64,000 nucleotides of DNA from Microcoleus vaginatus PCC 9802 (GTDB taxonomy: Bacteria; Cyanobacteriota; Cyanobacteriia; Cyanobacteriales; Microcoleaceae). The stretch is from contig CP031740.1 of the NCBI GenBank assembly GCA_022701275.1, positions 6,027,001 to 6,091,000 on the forward strand. The letters run 5' to 3'. The position numbers and the translations under genes are program-made. The stretch's first letter is position 1, and the number at the start of each line of letters is the position of its first letter. Of the stretch, positions 53,018-64,000 are shown piece after piece. The notes beneath the pieces were generated by a model. That model saw nothing but the letters and a program-made list of their open reading frames with translations, was not told the origin of the DNA and searched no databases.

Positions 53018-56000
53018 TTACCAAGGACTCCCAATCATTGTAAAGCCCGACCAATAATAAGGATGGAAGAGATTTTCATTACCTAGTTTAGCTAATTCAG
53101 GTGGCAATTCTAACTCCTTATTTAAGTTTGAGAAAATTAAACGGCCATTTTCAATGCGAACTTGACCTTTGAGCATGGCGATTTGAGCCTGCCGTAAGGC
53201 TTCGGCTTTAATAGGCGCGAGTTTTAACTCATGGTAAAATTCAGCCATTAACCCTAAAGTACCTTCATCGCTGACGTACCAAAGACTTGCCAAAACTGAT
53301 TTCACCCCTGCTTGCACAGCTAGCCCCGCAAAGCCTAATTCCACGCCCTCATCACCCACAGCAGTTTTACAAGCGCTCAACACCAATAGCTCAACTTTAG
53401 GCGGCTGATTCCAGCCTAGTTCGCGCACGCGATCGAGTGTTAGCCTGGTGTCTGATAACTGAATGTAAGAATTGCTCGGTACTCCTGACTTAAACTCTCC
53501 GTGAGTGGCGAGGTGAATAATTCGATAGGCTTGGGCGCGGCGTTGCGACCTGAGATTATTGAGAGTAAAGGTTTGATTAAGGAAAGATTCGCCTTTCCAT
53601 TCGGAGGCAATAGCGTTAAGTTCTGCAGGCACTGCTAGCAAGGGTTCGTTATTGGTAAATTGCGAGGCTCCCATTGCTAAAACTTCAGCATTTTTAACGC
53701 TTTCATAATTGGTATCGGTCAAGTTGACGCTGGGAATGAGTCCGATGCTGTACTTTTCTACTAGAAATTGGGAACCGTCATGGAGGGCGGCTAAGGGGAG
53801 CGATCGCAACCCCGTATCCATACTAAAAACTAGCGTATCGATGCCCTGAGCTTTCAAATCAGCTTCCAAGGGAGCAATTATCCACTGGTAAAGTTGTTGG
53901 GATGCTGGCAAATAGCTCTCAGTATTGATGTTTCTGGGATTAAGGAGTTCCGATCTGAAATTGCCGGCCACTTGCATCAAAGTTTCGCGCTTAGCTGCGG
54001 GGATGCTTTTGTGAATTGGGAGGCCTGTAGGGGGAACGATGATCAGGTCTAATTGTTCAGGGCGGGCTAAGGTGTAGATAATAGCCGGTTTTTTACCAGT
54101 TTGGCTAGCGATCGCTCTAATTCTTTGCTGTATGGCCGTAAAAGATTGCAAATCCCGCCTGATTTGTTGGTTAATGTATGACCCCACTTGTTCACTATAG
54201 AAGATATCAAGAAAGAAACTGCCTTGAGGAATATCGCCTCTATCGATCAGTCGTGTGATATCGCTGGGGCTAACTCTATTTAGAGGCGATGCCGTTTGAA
54301 CAACTTCGCTTTCCCAATCGGATCTGTAGTTAAAAAGAGATTCAATTCTATTAATGCTATTCAGGTTGCCAGATTCGGCGATCGCGTTGGTAATTGAAAT
54401 ATCGGGTAAAGGGAAGGTGGCACCCACAGACGGAGATAGAGTGGGTGTCGAAGTTGGCAATGGCATCGGCGCTAGCACTTCAGGCGTAATGGGGGGCACA
54501 ACCAATATCGGTGATGTTGTTGGAAATGATATGGGCGATGGCGCGGGTGATGTTATTGGAGATGATATAGGTTCCGGTGTTGGAGATGGTGTTGGTTCCG
54601 GTGTTGGAGATGGTGTTGGTTCCGGTGTTGGAGATGGTGTTGGTTCCGGCGTTGGAGATGGTGTTGGTTCCGGCGTTGGAGATGGTGTTGGTTCCGGCGT
54701 TGGAGATGGTGTTGGCGATGATGTCGGTGCCAATGTTGGAGATGGCGTCGGCGATGGTGTCGGCGATGGTGTCGGTTCCGGAATTGGTTCCGGTGTCGGT
54801 TCCGGCGTTGGCGAGGGTGTCGGTGCCGGCCTTGGCGATAGCGCGGAAGTAATGATAGCAATATTGCCCTGAGTGTAAGTGCTAGGCGGCACCGGCACCG
54901 CAAACTGTGGCGAAATTGTCTCGGAACCTGATGCGATCGCTCCCGTCGTCCCATTCGTTGTCGCATCGCCGACAATAAAAGGTGTAGTAGTGCTCCCCGC
55001 GTGGCGAATAGTAATCGCGCCGCCACTTGTGCCATTAGCGCTGGAAATGCTCACATTTACACCGTTACTATCTGTAAAAGTGCCGCTGACTGTGAGAAGA
55101 TTGCCAGCCGTGAGGTCAATACTGCCGCCAGTAGACTGAAGAGTGCCTGTAACGGCGATGTCGCTAGCAGCTTTGAGAGTAATATTGCCCCCAGAAGTGG
55201 CGATCGCATCCAGCGCAATGTCCCCTCCTGATTCCAAAATCACAGGCCCGCCTGCTGTCGAAATCGCTCCCACTCCGATGCTATTGCCCGAAGCAACACC
55301 GGGTGAAGCAAAAAATGTCTCCCCTGCGGTGACATTCGGCGGCAGATTCGCAGCATTCGCCAGAGTCGAAACGCCCGATCGCAGAATTAAAGCTGCACTA
55401 CCTGAAAGCACCGCCGCATCTGGATCGGCGGAACCCAACAAAGTAGTATCTGGCCCAGTGATGGTAATATCTCCGGCCGCGATCGCGCCTTTTGCTTCTA
55501 CCTTAAGTGAGGTTCCAGTATAATCACCAAATCTTACATCTCCCTCGGAGCTAATAATCGGGTCGAACAAACTCACAAAACTGCCGCCGTTGCCAGACAA
55601 TGTGAGAATACTTAGATTACCTCCCGCAGCGAAGTGAGCATCACCGGAAACATTGCCATTGCTCAATAATGTGATATCCCCTGCGGATTGGAATGCAGGG
55701 TTAGGGTAATTTAGCGCCAAGATATCAATATTTTGATTACCTTGTATAGTAAGATTGCCGCCTGCGATCGCCCTGAAAGCGTTATTTCCATCCCTCACCC
55801 GCACCGTATCTCCTGCCAATAGATTCAAATTACCCTCAGTAAGTAGCTGGGTTTCTACCAAAGTGAGATTACGTGCTGCCGAGAGTGTAGCATTCTGACT
55901 ATTAACAGTAGAACTAGCGATCGCAACATCCCCGCTTTCCACGCTCAAACCCGCCGTCAAAACCACTTCTCCTGCACCGTTAACGGAGATACCAGTAGCA

Positions 56001-56806
56001 GAGTTTCCACCTGCGCCCCCAAGCAATTGCGGAAGAGACAAAGGCAGAGATAATTGCCCATTCTGTGCCAACAATCCCCCGTCAACAACCCCTATTTCTA
56101 AACTTAATAAATGTCCTTCTTGACTAAGCCGAATAGTATTCTCACCGGGAACAGCAGCGACAATAATATTACCTTGGGGAGCCTTGAGGGAACCAGTGTT
56201 GACAACTGTGCCGCCAATTAAACTTATACTTTGCCCCGCCCTGACTGCTAAAGGACCTGCATTGATGATACTTCCCGGTTGGCTGAGATTAAAGTAAAAA
56301 GTGTTCGGAGTTCCTATCAGCGTACTGTAATAGTTCGCTCCGGCAACATTGAGCAAACCCGAATCAAAACCGATGTTAGTAGCAGTAGTAGCTGTAAAAG
56401 CAGCCGGAAGATTCAAGCTAGCATTAGGGCCAAAGATAATGCCCGAAGGATTGATTAAAAATAGGTTGGAATTGCCACCACTTACTTGAATTAAACCATT
56501 AATAATAGAAGGATTGCCTCCTACTACCCGTCCTAAGATATTGCGAATAGCGGGATTAGAGATAAAATTAGCAATCTGCCCTTCGGTAAGCCCAAACTGT
56601 TGAAAACTGTGGAAAAGATTCGCTCCATCTCTAGAAGTTTGGCCACCAGTGATATTCAAGCGATCGCCGTTGTCAGGCGTGACAGTAGTGCCAGTGCCAT
56701 CAGGTGCGGGAACAATGGGTTGTCCTTGTACCACCGCTGTACTCAAAATAGTGGCTGCGATCGCTAGCATTGCAGCACTCTGTATAGAAAAGAAGGCTAG
56801 TTTCAT
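53018..56806 (-). CDS. TPS-domain (filamentous-haemagglutinin N-terminal) CHAT protease
   Basis: A 1,262-residue protein. A signal peptide ([29 protein letters not shown]) leads into a two-partner-secretion domain ([38 protein letters not shown]) and a right-handed beta-helix-like region to ~600. A Pro/Glu/Thr linker (~650-800) of repeated TPSPTPEP units follows. The C-terminus is a CHAT (caspase-like) domain with catalytic His1102 (HLATHGEF) and Cys1146 (LSACKTA). Such secreted CHAT proteins should use a TpsB porin, which is not in the window. The cleavage target is unknown. It is same-strand with, and 206 bp upstream of, the RTX gene. The ATG at 56806 is preferred over TTG at 56839. Confidence 0.88.
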   Translation of the reverse strand: MKLAFFSIQSAAMLAIAATILSTAVVQGQPIVPAPDGTGTTVTPDNGDRLNITGGQTSRDGANLFHSFQQFGLTEGQIANFISNPAIRNILGRVVGGNPSIINGLIQVSGGNSNLFLINPSGIIFGPNASLNLPAAFTATTATNIGFDSGLLNVAGANYYSTLIGTPNTFYFNLSQPGSIINAGPLAVRAGQSISLIGGTVVNTGSLKAPQGNIIVAAVPGENTIRLSQEGHLLSLEIGVVDGGLLAQNGQLSLPLSLPQLLGGAGGNSATGISVNGAGEVVLTAGLSVESGDVAIASSTVNSQNATLSAARNLTLVETQLLTEGNLNLLAGDTVRVRDGNNAFRAIAGGNLTIQGNQNIDILALNYPNPAFQSAGDITLLSNGNVSGDAHFAAGGNLSILTLSGNGGSFVSLFDPIISSEGDVRFGDYTGTSLKVEAKGAIAAGDITITGPDTTLLGSADPDAAVLSGSAALILRSGVSTLANAANLPPNVTAGETFFASPGVASGNSIGVGAISTAGGPVILESGGDIALDAIATSGGNITLKAASDIAVTGTLQSTGGSIDLTAGNLLTVSGTFTDSNGVNVSISSANGTSGGAITIRHAGSTTTPFIVGDATTNGTTGAIASGSETISPQFAVPVPPSTYTQGNIAIITSALSPRPAPTPSPTPEPTPEPIPEPTPSPTPSPTPSPTLAPTSSPTPSPTPEPTPSPTPEPTPSPTPEPTPSPTPEPTPSPTPEPTPSPTPEPISSPITSPAPSPISFPTTSPILVVPPITPEVLAPMPLPTSTPTLSPSVGATFPLPDISITNAIAESGNLNSINRIESLFNYRSDWESEVVQTASPLNRVSPSDITRLIDRGDIPQGSFFLDIFYSEQVGSYINQQIRRDLQSFTAIQQRIRAIASQTGKKPAIIYTLARPEQLDLIIVPPTGLPIHKSIPAAKRETLMQVAGNFRSELLNPRNINTESYLPASQQLYQWIIAPLEADLKAQGIDTLVFSMDTGLRSLPLAALHDGSQFLVEKYSIGLIPSVNLTDTNYESVKNAEVLAMGASQFTNNEPLLAVPAELNAIASEWKGESFLNQTFTLNNLRSQRRAQAYRIIHLATHGEFKSGVPSNSYIQLSDTRLTLDRVRELGWNQPPKVELLVLSACKTAVGDEGVELGFAGLAVQAGVKSVLASLWYVSDEGTLGLMAEFYHELKLAPIKAEALRQAQIAMLKGQVRIENGRLIFSNLNKELELPPELAKLGNENLFHPYYWSGFTMIGSPW
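54540..54840 (-). repeat. Microsatellite coding the Pro-Glu-Thr linker
   Basis: An 18-30-bp irregular period around GGTGTTGGTTCCGG encodes PTPSPTPEP units. The frame is maintained throughout, so it is a variable spacer between the beta-helix and the protease domain. Confidence 0.8.
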
Positions 56807-57339
56807 TAGCTTTGAGCTGGCAGAGTACGTATCTGACAATTATAACTTTAAGGTATTAGCTACTCAGTGGGGTCAACTGCGACGCAGGCTTAGCTATTAT
56901 TAAGAACGTCGTCGGCATCAGGGCGGTTGCTTTACCTGAAAATCACATTCTGCACCCTCAACTCTCACGATCGGTTTTTACTTATTTTTATCCAGCAAAA
57001 AAGCTATAATTTATAGCTTTAAACCGTACATTGACGGATAAAAAACTTTTTAAAAGCCTAATTTATTACTTAAAAAATAGAGTTTTCTGCGTAATTATGC
57101 TGTGTGAAACCCCAGGCTGCGTAATGTGGGCTGAAAATCAAAGCAAAAGTGCGATCGACTGCTGAGGCATCATACAAAGTAGGCGATCGAAATCGGGGCT
57201 ACCACAAAGTATTTCCAGGCTGTTACCCCAAAAACTCAACATTTGTTAACAAACCCCATTTTGTCCTTTTTAACGTGCTATTCTCTACACAAAGCTGGTG
57301 CGTTTTGACTTAGCGTTAATTTTTAGCAAAAAAATCAAT
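56807..57339. other. Intergenic region with duplicated block, copy B
   Basis: Contains block B at 57136-57193 (matches 47554-47615) and, just upstream of the ATG at 57340, a leader conserved with that of the first paralog (42081-42165: GTGxGTTTTGACTT, TTAATTTTTA). These support duplication of gene plus promoter. No other gene seen. Confidence 0.7.
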
Positions 57340-60300
57340 ATGTTGTCGATTCCAGGCGTTACCGTTGTGACACTTCTCTATGAAAGCGCCAACTCTCTCG
57401 TTTACCGAGCGATTCGGGAAGCAGATAACCAGCCGATTATCCTCAAACTGCTCAAAGAAAGCTACCCCACACCTCAAGAATTAGTGCGCTACCGCACCGA
57501 ATACCGCATCACCCGAGAGTTGAAAGAGGCGGGAGTCGTGCAGGTTTATGACTTGCAAAAATACCAAAACAGCCTCGTGATGTTTGTGGAGGACTTTGGC
57601 GGCGAATCCTTGAAAGTTTGGATGCAGCAGCGGAAGTTTAGTCTCAAGGAGTTTCTGCAAATTGCGATCGCCACAACTGAAATTTTAGGCCAAATTCACC
57701 GCGCCCACATCATCCACAAAGATATTAACCCTTCTAATATTGTTTACAACCCGGAAACGGAACAATTAAAAATTATTGACTTTGGCATTGCGACTCAGTT
57801 AACGCGGGAAAACCCTACGATTAAAAGCCCCAACATTTTGGAAGGCACTCTCGCCTATATGTCACCGGAACAAACCGGACGAATGAACCGCATTTTAGAT
57901 TATCGAACCGATTTTTACTCTCTCGGCATTACTTTTTACGAATTGTTGACCAATAAGCTGCCTTTTGAGACACCAGATGCGCTCGAATTAGTCCACTGTC
58001 ATATCGCTAAACAGCCATTACCACCCTCTGATATAAATTCAGAAATTCCCCAAGTAGTTTCAAATATTGTAATTAAATTAATGGCGAAAACGGCCGAAGA
58101 GCGATATCAAAGTTCTTTCGGAGTTAAAGCGGATTTGGAAAACTGCTTAAATCAATTACAGAACCTAAATATAATATTATCTTTTCCAATTGCCAATCAA
58201 GACATTTGTGATAAATTTCAAGTCCCGCAAAAACTCTATGGCAGAGAGCAAGAAATCGAAATTTTACTAACCGCTTTTGAGCGGGTTACATCCCAAAGCG
58301 AATTAATGCTCGTTAGTGGATATTCCGGCATCGGTAAATCAGCTTTGGTGCAGGAACTCTACAAACCAGTTACCGAGAAGCGGGGGTATTTTATCTCGGG
58401 AAAATTTGACCAGTACCAGCGCAACATTCCCTACAGCGCCATCGTTACAGCGTTTCAAAAATTAATCAACCAATTGTTAAGCGAAACGGAAGCACAGCTT
58501 CAAGAGTGGCGTGAAAAACTTCAAGCTGCCTTGGGGAACAATGGGCAAGTGATTGTCGAGGTAATTCCTGAAGTAGAGTTGATAATTGGCAAACAGCCTG
58601 CCGTGCCAGATCTCGGCCCCAACGCGTCTCAGAATCGCTTTAATTTAGTCTTTCAAAACTTTATTAAAGTGTTTACTAAAGCCGAACATCCCCTAGCATT
58701 ATTTATCGATGATTTGCAGTGGGCGGATGGCGCTTCTCTGAAATTAATGCAACTGCTGATGAGCCGGGGCCGGGCATCAATCGGCTTGTTTTTAATTGGG
58801 GCGTATCGGGATAACGAGGTGGGATCTGCTCATCCGTTAATACTGGCAATCGAGGAAATTGCTAAAAGTGGGGCAATTATTAACCGGATTTTCTTGGCAC
58901 CTTTCGAGTTACTGACTGTTAGTCAATTTATTTCAGATACTCTCAATAGCTCTGAGAGTGCAGCAAAGCCCCTAGCCGAGTTGGTGCTTTTTAAAACCGG
59001 GGGCAATCCGTTTTTTATGAATGAGTTTCTCAAGTCCCTTTATACGGAAAATTTACTAGAATTTGACTTTCAGACATTGAGTTGGCAGTGGCAGTTAGGG
59101 CAAATTCACGCGCGAGGCTTTACTGATAACGTTGTCGAACTAATGGCACGCAAAATTCAAAAACTGCCAAAAAATACGCAAGAAGTGTTAAAGTTAGCTG
59201 CCTGCATCGGCAATCAATTTGACTTAAAGACCCTGGAGTTAGTCGCCGGATACTCGCTAAAAGATACAGTCAGCCATCTGTATCCAGCAGTTACTGAGAG
59301 TCTAGTTGTGCCGTTCGGGAATATAGGGGATGTGGAATTAGCGATCGCGGCGACAGAATTTCTCGCTTGCCCCTTACCAACGACCCAATCCCCATTTTTA
59401 GAATACAAATTTGTTCACGACCGGATTCAGCAGGCAGCTTCTTCTCTGATTCCCGAGGACACAAAGCAAGCAGTACATTTGCAAATGGGACAGATCCTGC
59501 TAAAAGATACTCCGCCTGACAAACGAGAAGAAAAAATATTTGATATTGTTAATCAACTGAATTTCGGCACCGAGTTAATCACTTCTAGAGCAGAGAAAGA
59601 TGAACTGGCACATTTAAACCTCATAGCAGGCAAGAAAGCGAAACTATCGGCAGCGTATCAGCCCGCATTAAATTATTTGCAAGTTGGCATAGGACTGTTG
59701 GCAGCCGATAGTTGGCAGCAACGGTACGATCTCACTCTCTCGCTTTACGAAGAAGCCGCTGAAGTTGCCTATCTTAATGCAGAGTTTGATTTAATGAAAA
59801 TATTTATTGAAGCAGTGTTATTACAAGCAAAAAAAGTATTAGATAAAGTAAAAGTTTATGAAGTAAAAATTATTGCAGACACTGCCCATAGCCAGTTTGA
59901 TGACGCGATCGCAAGTGGATTAGAAGTGCTTAAATTGCTGGGAGTAAGATTGCCCAAACAGCCCAAAAAACTCGATATTTTATGGGGAATGCTGCGAACA
60001 AAACGGACAGTAGGACTTCGACCCATTGCCAGCTTAGTTGACCTGCCAACAATTAGCGACCCTGACCTTAAAGCAGCGATGCGTATTTTAACTACGATCG
60101 TCTCTGCTACTTACTCGGCTGCACCGCTGCTGTTCCCACTGATTGTGTTGAAACTGGTCAACTTATCCATCAAATGGGGCAATGCTTCTGAATCTGCTTT
60201 TGCCTATAGTTGCTATGGGATGATTCTCTGTAGCGTTGTCGGTGATATAGAGAATGGCTATCAATTTGGTCAACTCGCCCTCAACTTGCTCTCCCGGCTT

Positions 60301-61179
60301 AATGCAAGAGTTGTTAAAGGTAGGACAGAGATGGTAGTACATGGCATAATTCAACACTGGATAGATCCTGTAAAGAAAACGTTGAACCCACTGCGGGAAA
60401 CTTACGCGGTTGCACTGGAAACTGGAGATTTAGAATTTGCAGCCTATTCAGCTTACCACTACTACTACCATGCCTTTCTGAGCGGCTCCGAATTGGCGCA
60501 ACTGGAGTTAGATATGGCGACCTATGCTCAGGTCATTCGTCAAATGGGGCAAGAAAAAGCTGTTGATATGCACAATGTATATCATCAAGCAGTCCTCAAC
60601 TTGCAAGGGCTAGCCAAAAATTCCTGTTATTTGATTGGCAAAGCTTTCGACGAGGAGGTGATGCAACCTGCGCTTCAAAGCAGAAATGACCGCACTGCCA
60701 TTTGCTCTTTGTACTTCAATAAGTTAATGCTTTGCTTTTTATTTGGTGAGTACGCTCAGGCCGTGGAAAATGCCTCAGCAGCCGAAGATTACCTAGATGG
60801 GGTTACAGGACATCTTACCGTTCCTCAATTCTACTTTTATGATTCTCTAGCGCGTCTGGCAGTGGCTACTGATGCTGAGCAAGCCGAGCGAAAGCCCCTT
60901 ACGAGAAGGGTGCTTCACAACCAGAAAAAGATGCAAAAATGGGCAAAGTATGCCCCGATGAATAACTCGCATAAATATCTGCTCGTAGAGGCTGAACTTT
61001 GTCGGGTGCAAGCCCAAAATGCTCTTGCAATGGATTATTACGATCGCGCCATTTCCCTCGCCAAAGAAAACGAATACATTAATGAAGCTGCCATTGCTTA
61101 CGAACTGGCCGCTAAGTTTTATCTATCCACAGGTAAAAAACTGACAGCGAGAGCTTATATGCAGGAAGCGCGTTACTAA
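57340..61179 (+). pseudogene. 5' part of disrupted kinase-AAA paralog (IS630 insertion)
   Basis: 1,279 residues paralogous to the protein at 42166-47535: start MLSIPGVTV, kinase (HKDINPSN, DFG), ATPase (Walker A GYSGIGKSA, Walker B LFIDDLQWAD) and helical region. Translation stops at TAA (61177-61179) made from the TA target and the first base of the inserted element. The missing GAF-cyclase half lies beyond the IS at 62352. The truncated protein could still be made, but would lack the cyclase. Removing the IS and restoring one base downstream gives 1,790 residues, within one of the intact paralog. Confidence 0.9.
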
Positions 61180-61256
61180 GTAGGTCGGCGCAAAAAAACC
61201 GAAGTATGTTAAAATAAGTAAAGAAAGAGAATACATCTACTGAGGTAACTCAATAT

Positions 61257-61712
61257 ATGGGCGCTAGATTAAGGGTATTCCTGACTCAACAACAAGACAA
61301 AACTCTATTAGAACTGAGAATTGCGGATGTTCCACAAAAAGTCAAAGATAGAGCAGAAGTAATTAGATTAAATGCACATGGCTGGTACGTTGAAAAAATA
61401 GCTGCTCATTTTAACTGGACTCCACAAACAGTGAGAGAGGTTTTACATAAATGGTCGCATCTAGGCATGGAAGGGCTTTGGGAATCGCCTGGTCGAGGGG
61501 CAAAACCCAAGTGGAAAGAGTCAGATATAGAGTTTTTAAAAGAATGCCTCAAAAACGAACCACGTACATATAACAGTCTTCAATTAGTCCAGAAATTAGA
61601 AAAAGAACGTTCTGTTAAACTAAGTGCCGACCGATTAAGACGGATACTAAAAAAAAAGGTTTATTTGGAAATTCGCTTAGAAAAAGTCATAAAGGAAAAC
61701 AAGACCTCATAG
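61257..61712 (+). CDS. IS630 transposase, N-terminal part (orfA)
   Basis: 151 residues in frame A: a helix-turn-helix region (LNAHGWYVEKIAAHFNWTPQTVREVLHKW) binds the element ends, followed by GRGAKPKWKESDIEFLKECL. At a run of nine A (61649-61657) the ribosome or polymerase can shift -1 into frame B, giving KKKGLFGNSLRK and then the catalytic part. Unshifted, the frame ends at 61712. Confidence 0.9.
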   Translation: MGARLRVFLTQQQDKTLLELRIADVPQKVKDRAEVIRLNAHGWYVEKIAAHFNWTPQTVREVLHKWSHLGMEGLWESPGRGAKPKWKESDIEFLKECLKNEPRTYNSLQLVQKLEKERSVKLSADRLRRILKKKVYLEIRLEKVIKENKTS

Positions 61713-61741
61713 TACAAGAAACGAAGCAATCCGACTTAGAT

Positions 61742-62302
61742 ATGTTGCAATTAGAGGCAGCGGCGGGAGGAATTGACTTAAAATATTTAGATGAATCAGG
61801 ATTTTGTGCGTGGAGTGAACCTGGTTATACTTATTACCAAATAGGTGAGCAAAAACGGTTGGAACAAACGAAACGGCGTGGTCGCAGACTAAGTATTGTC
61901 GGACTTCTTCAACAGGGAATCAGTTTTGTTTACGGTTTAATCATTGGGGGTGTTGATCGAAAAGCTTATATCAAAATGATGGAACGAGAAGCCCAGGAAG
62001 CTGCTGAGATTGGACGACGGAGAGTAATCGTACAAGACAACGGCCCAATACACCGATGCAAAGAAGTCCAAGAATTATGGCCGCGTTGGGAAAATCAAGG
62101 TTTATATATCTTCTTTTTGCCCAAGTATTGTTCGGAAATGAACCCCATTGAATTGGAGTGGCAACACATTAAAAAAGATGAATTGGCAGGACAAATGTTT
62201 GATGATGAGTTAGAACTCGCCTACGCCGTAATTCATGGAGTAGAAGTTAGAGGACAAAGGGGAAATTACACTACACAACGTCTTAAGTTTAACTCCAATT
62301 AG
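61742..62302 (+). CDS. IS630 transposase, C-terminal DDE part (orfB)
   Basis: 186 residues from the first ATG, but the frame is open from ~61658 and is probably expressed as a -1 fusion with orfA. DDE residues are visible: Asp in KYLDESGF, Asp in VIVQDNGPIH and Glu in NPIELEWQHIKKDE. The LPKYCSEMNP motif is also typical of IS630. All three acidic residues are kept, so the element may be active. Confidence 0.9.
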   Translation: MLQLEAAAGGIDLKYLDESGFCAWSEPGYTYYQIGEQKRLEQTKRRGRRLSIVGLLQQGISFVYGLIIGGVDRKAYIKMMEREAQEAAEIGRRRVIVQDNGPIHRCKEVQELWPRWENQGLYIFFLPKYCSEMNPIELEWQHIKKDELAGQMFDDELELAYAVIHGVEVRGQRGNYTTQRLKFNSN

Positions 62303-62351
62303 GTAACTTAATGTTTTGTTACATAGATAGGTTTTTTACCGCCTACCTACT

Positions 62352-63886
62352 TACTATCAGCTATGGGGTGCGACTGCGAAAGTTAAGCATTTAGAAACGC
62401 GATATGGTGAGTTATTAACGGGAACTCAATTGGGAAGTAAAGGTTCCCCAACAACTAGCACAACTGGCATCCGTTCAGGTTCTAACCTTGATATTGCCAC
62501 AATAATGAAAGCTGCTCAAGCTATTTCCGGCGAAATATTGCTGGATAAGTTACTGTGTAGCTTGATGCAAATTCTCATCGAAAATGCAGGAGTTCAAAAA
62601 GGCTACCTCATGTTACCCAGCGAGGGAAAGCTGCTCATTCAAGCTGAATGGGCGCTCAATTTTGACTGCTGTACTGTGTTGCAGTCTATGCCCATTGCTA
62701 ACTGTCGGGTACTTTCCGAAGCCATTGTTAATTATGTCGCGAGGACTAAAGAAAGCGTCGTGTTAAATCATGCGACTCGCGAAGGCCAATTTACCAATGA
62801 TGACTACATCAAAAGATATCAACCTAAATCTATATTATGCGTGCCACTGATTAACCAGGGAAAGCTCGTAAGTATTGTTTACTTAGAAAATGAGTTAACG
62901 ACTGGGGTGTTTACCCCCGAACGGTTGGAAGTATTAAAGGTGTTATCTTCCCAAGCAGCCATCTCGATTGAAAATGCCAAGCTGTATACAGAAGTACGCG
63001 AAAATGAAAGCAGGCTGGCTCAACTCAACAAAGCTTACGAGCGCTTCGTCCCCCATCAATTCCTCCAGTTTCTAGAGAAATCAAGCATTATTGATGTGGA
63101 ATTAGGCGACAAGTGCAGTTAGAAATGTCGGTGCTATTTTCCGATATTCGCGACTTCACCACGCTTTCGGAAACTATGACGCCGGAGGATAATTTCAGAT
63201 TTATCAATTCCTATCTCAGTCGCATGGAACCCGTTATTAATGAAAATCACGGGTTTATTGATAAATATATTGGCGATGCAATTATGGCGCTGTTTAGCGG
63301 CGAAGCGGATCATGCGGTGAAAGCGGGAATTGCCATGCTCAATCGCCTAGTTGAATACAATCAACACCGCGCCAAGTCTGGCTATGCACCGATTCAGATT
63401 GGGATTGGAATTAATACGGGTTATTTGATGCTGGGAACGGTGGGCGGACCAAATCGCATGGACGGGACGGTAATCAGCGATGCGGTGAATTTAGCTTCTC
63501 GGGTGGAAAGTTTGACGAAAAATTATGGGGTGTCGTTATTAATCACCCAGGAAACTTACTCGCGTTTAGAAAATCCATCTCTGTACGCAATCCGCACCCT
63601 CGATACGGTAAAAGTCAAGGGAAAATCTGAATTAGTAACAGTTTATGAGGTGTTTGATGCTGATCCGCCTGAAATCAAAGCGGGCAAGTTAGCTACGCTG
63701 GAATTGTTTGCAGAAGCTAGGGCAAATTACTTGCAAGGGAAGTTTGCTGAAGCGGCTGGGCTGTTTTCCGAGTGTTGGGGTCATAATCAGGGCGATCGCG
63801 TCGCTAAAATTTATTGGGAACGCTGTCAGTCTGCATTGGTGAGTGGCAGCACAAAAATTAAAGATCGGCAACACAATTTAGATTAA
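62352..63886 (+). pseudogene. 3' part of disrupted paralog: GAF and cyclase halves, frameshifted
   Basis: Continues the 57340 gene after the IS: GATAKVKHLETRYG, then a GAF domain (~62480-63000), then a class III cyclase. A C is missing at 63110/63111 (GCGACAAG here, GCGACCAAG in the paralog), so the frame stops at 63122 and the cyclase resumes from 63113 in another frame (VLFSDIRDF, GDAIMALF, NLASRVES all intact). Two separate lesions mean the copy is a pseudogene unless pieces are translated independently. Confidence 0.88.
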
Positions 63887-63917
63887 TTGGAACAGTCCCA
63901 AACTCGATCGCTACATT

Positions 63918-64000
63918 GTTGGAGGGGGAGATCATTTTCATTTTTCTGACTTGGCGGTCAATAATACTTTGCCGCAAGTCACATTCCTTGACCATGCACA
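63918..64000 (-). pseudogene. Fragment of a second chlP copy (window edge)
   Basis: 83 bp match chlP 40017-40099 with about five differences: minus-strand residues CMVKECDLRQSIIDRQVRKMKMISPSN against CMVSEFDLPQSIIDRQVRKMKMISPSN. Homology stops abruptly at 63918, where the protein would lose its remaining C-terminal part, so this looks like a truncated duplicate; the rest lies outside the window. Confidence 0.75.

Larger units (their letters stand above)
61179..62351 (+). mobile_element. IS630-family insertion sequence
   Basis: A 1,173-bp element with 22-bp terminal inverted repeats (61179-61200 and 62330-62351, ~3 mismatches) flanked by a TA duplication (61177-61178 and 62352-62353). It carries a transposase in two overlapping frames. 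The uninterrupted flanks join to CGTTAC-TA-CTATCAG, restoring the reading frame of the host gene. Confidence 0.93.

Noticed and set aside
54354-54872. Plus-strand Gly-Val-Asp-rich frame
   Set aside because: Antisense of the Pro-Glu-Thr linker in the CHAT gene.

Overview
The window comes from a cyanobacterium, most likely a filamentous Oscillatoriales/Microcoleus-type organism. This is inferred from the dense GCGATCGC (HIP1) octamers, a geranylgeranyl reductase (chlP), a ferredoxin-type nitrite reductase with a fused plant-type ferredoxin, an isoleucyl-tRNA synthetase carrying the cyanobacteria-specific CAAD membrane domain, XisH/XisI, heptameric tandem repeats, and huge kinase-ATPase-cyclase and NACHT-TPR proteins. 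No rRNA, tRNA or CRISPR array was seen.

Layout. (1) 1-4126, minus strand: nitrate assimilation operon nirA-nrtA-nrtB (nrtB runs off the left edge), with two tandem perfect NtcA-type promoters upstream of nirA. (2) 4.4-10 kb: a small conserved protein, a PEP-CTERM surface protein, a large C39-like peptidase with duplicated domains, and a Bcp/PrxQ peroxiredoxin with a textbook terminator. (3) 10.1-12.1 kb: an AT-rich two-gene cassette (ABC-type ATPase + DUF4276/TOPRIM-like protein) behind a near-consensus sigma70 promoter; a plausible phage-defence module. (4) 12.3-17.5 kb: Npun_F0494-like protein, Uma2 nuclease-family protein, ileS with CAAD. (5) 17.6-25.6 kb: an operon of a P-loop ATPase followed by a 2,207-residue NACHT-TPR protein whose 3' half is twelve near-identical 240-bp units; this is the best candidate for an undescribed system. 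(6) 25.7-31.9 kb: an epimerase pseudogene, a small secreted protein, xisI/xisH, a RibD/DHFR-like protein, a frameshifted LysR regulator divergent from an aspartoacylase, a PAP2 phosphatase and an M23 lipoprotein. (7) 32-41 kb: housekeeping and conserved cyanobacterial genes (Uma2, CruA/CruP-like flavoprotein, coiled-coil protein, 2Fe-2S protein, Asr1405-like, dps, chlP, an SRPBCC-like protein). (8) 41.2-64 kb: an IS1 remnant, then two paralogous kinase-AAA-GAF-cyclase genes flanking an RTX/DUF4347 adhesin and a two-partner-secretion CHAT protease. The second paralog is broken by an IS630 element (1,173 bp, TA duplication) and a 1-bp deletion. The window ends in a diverged piece of a second chlP copy.

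How the genes connect: nirA/nrtAB form one nitrogen-controlled unit. The ATPase/NACHT-TPR and ATPase/DUF4276 pairs each look like self-contained conflict systems. The cyclase paralogs, adhesin and CHAT protease form a signalling/surface island shaped by tandem duplication, insertion and decay. All functions are read from motifs in the translated sequence; no database search was possible.
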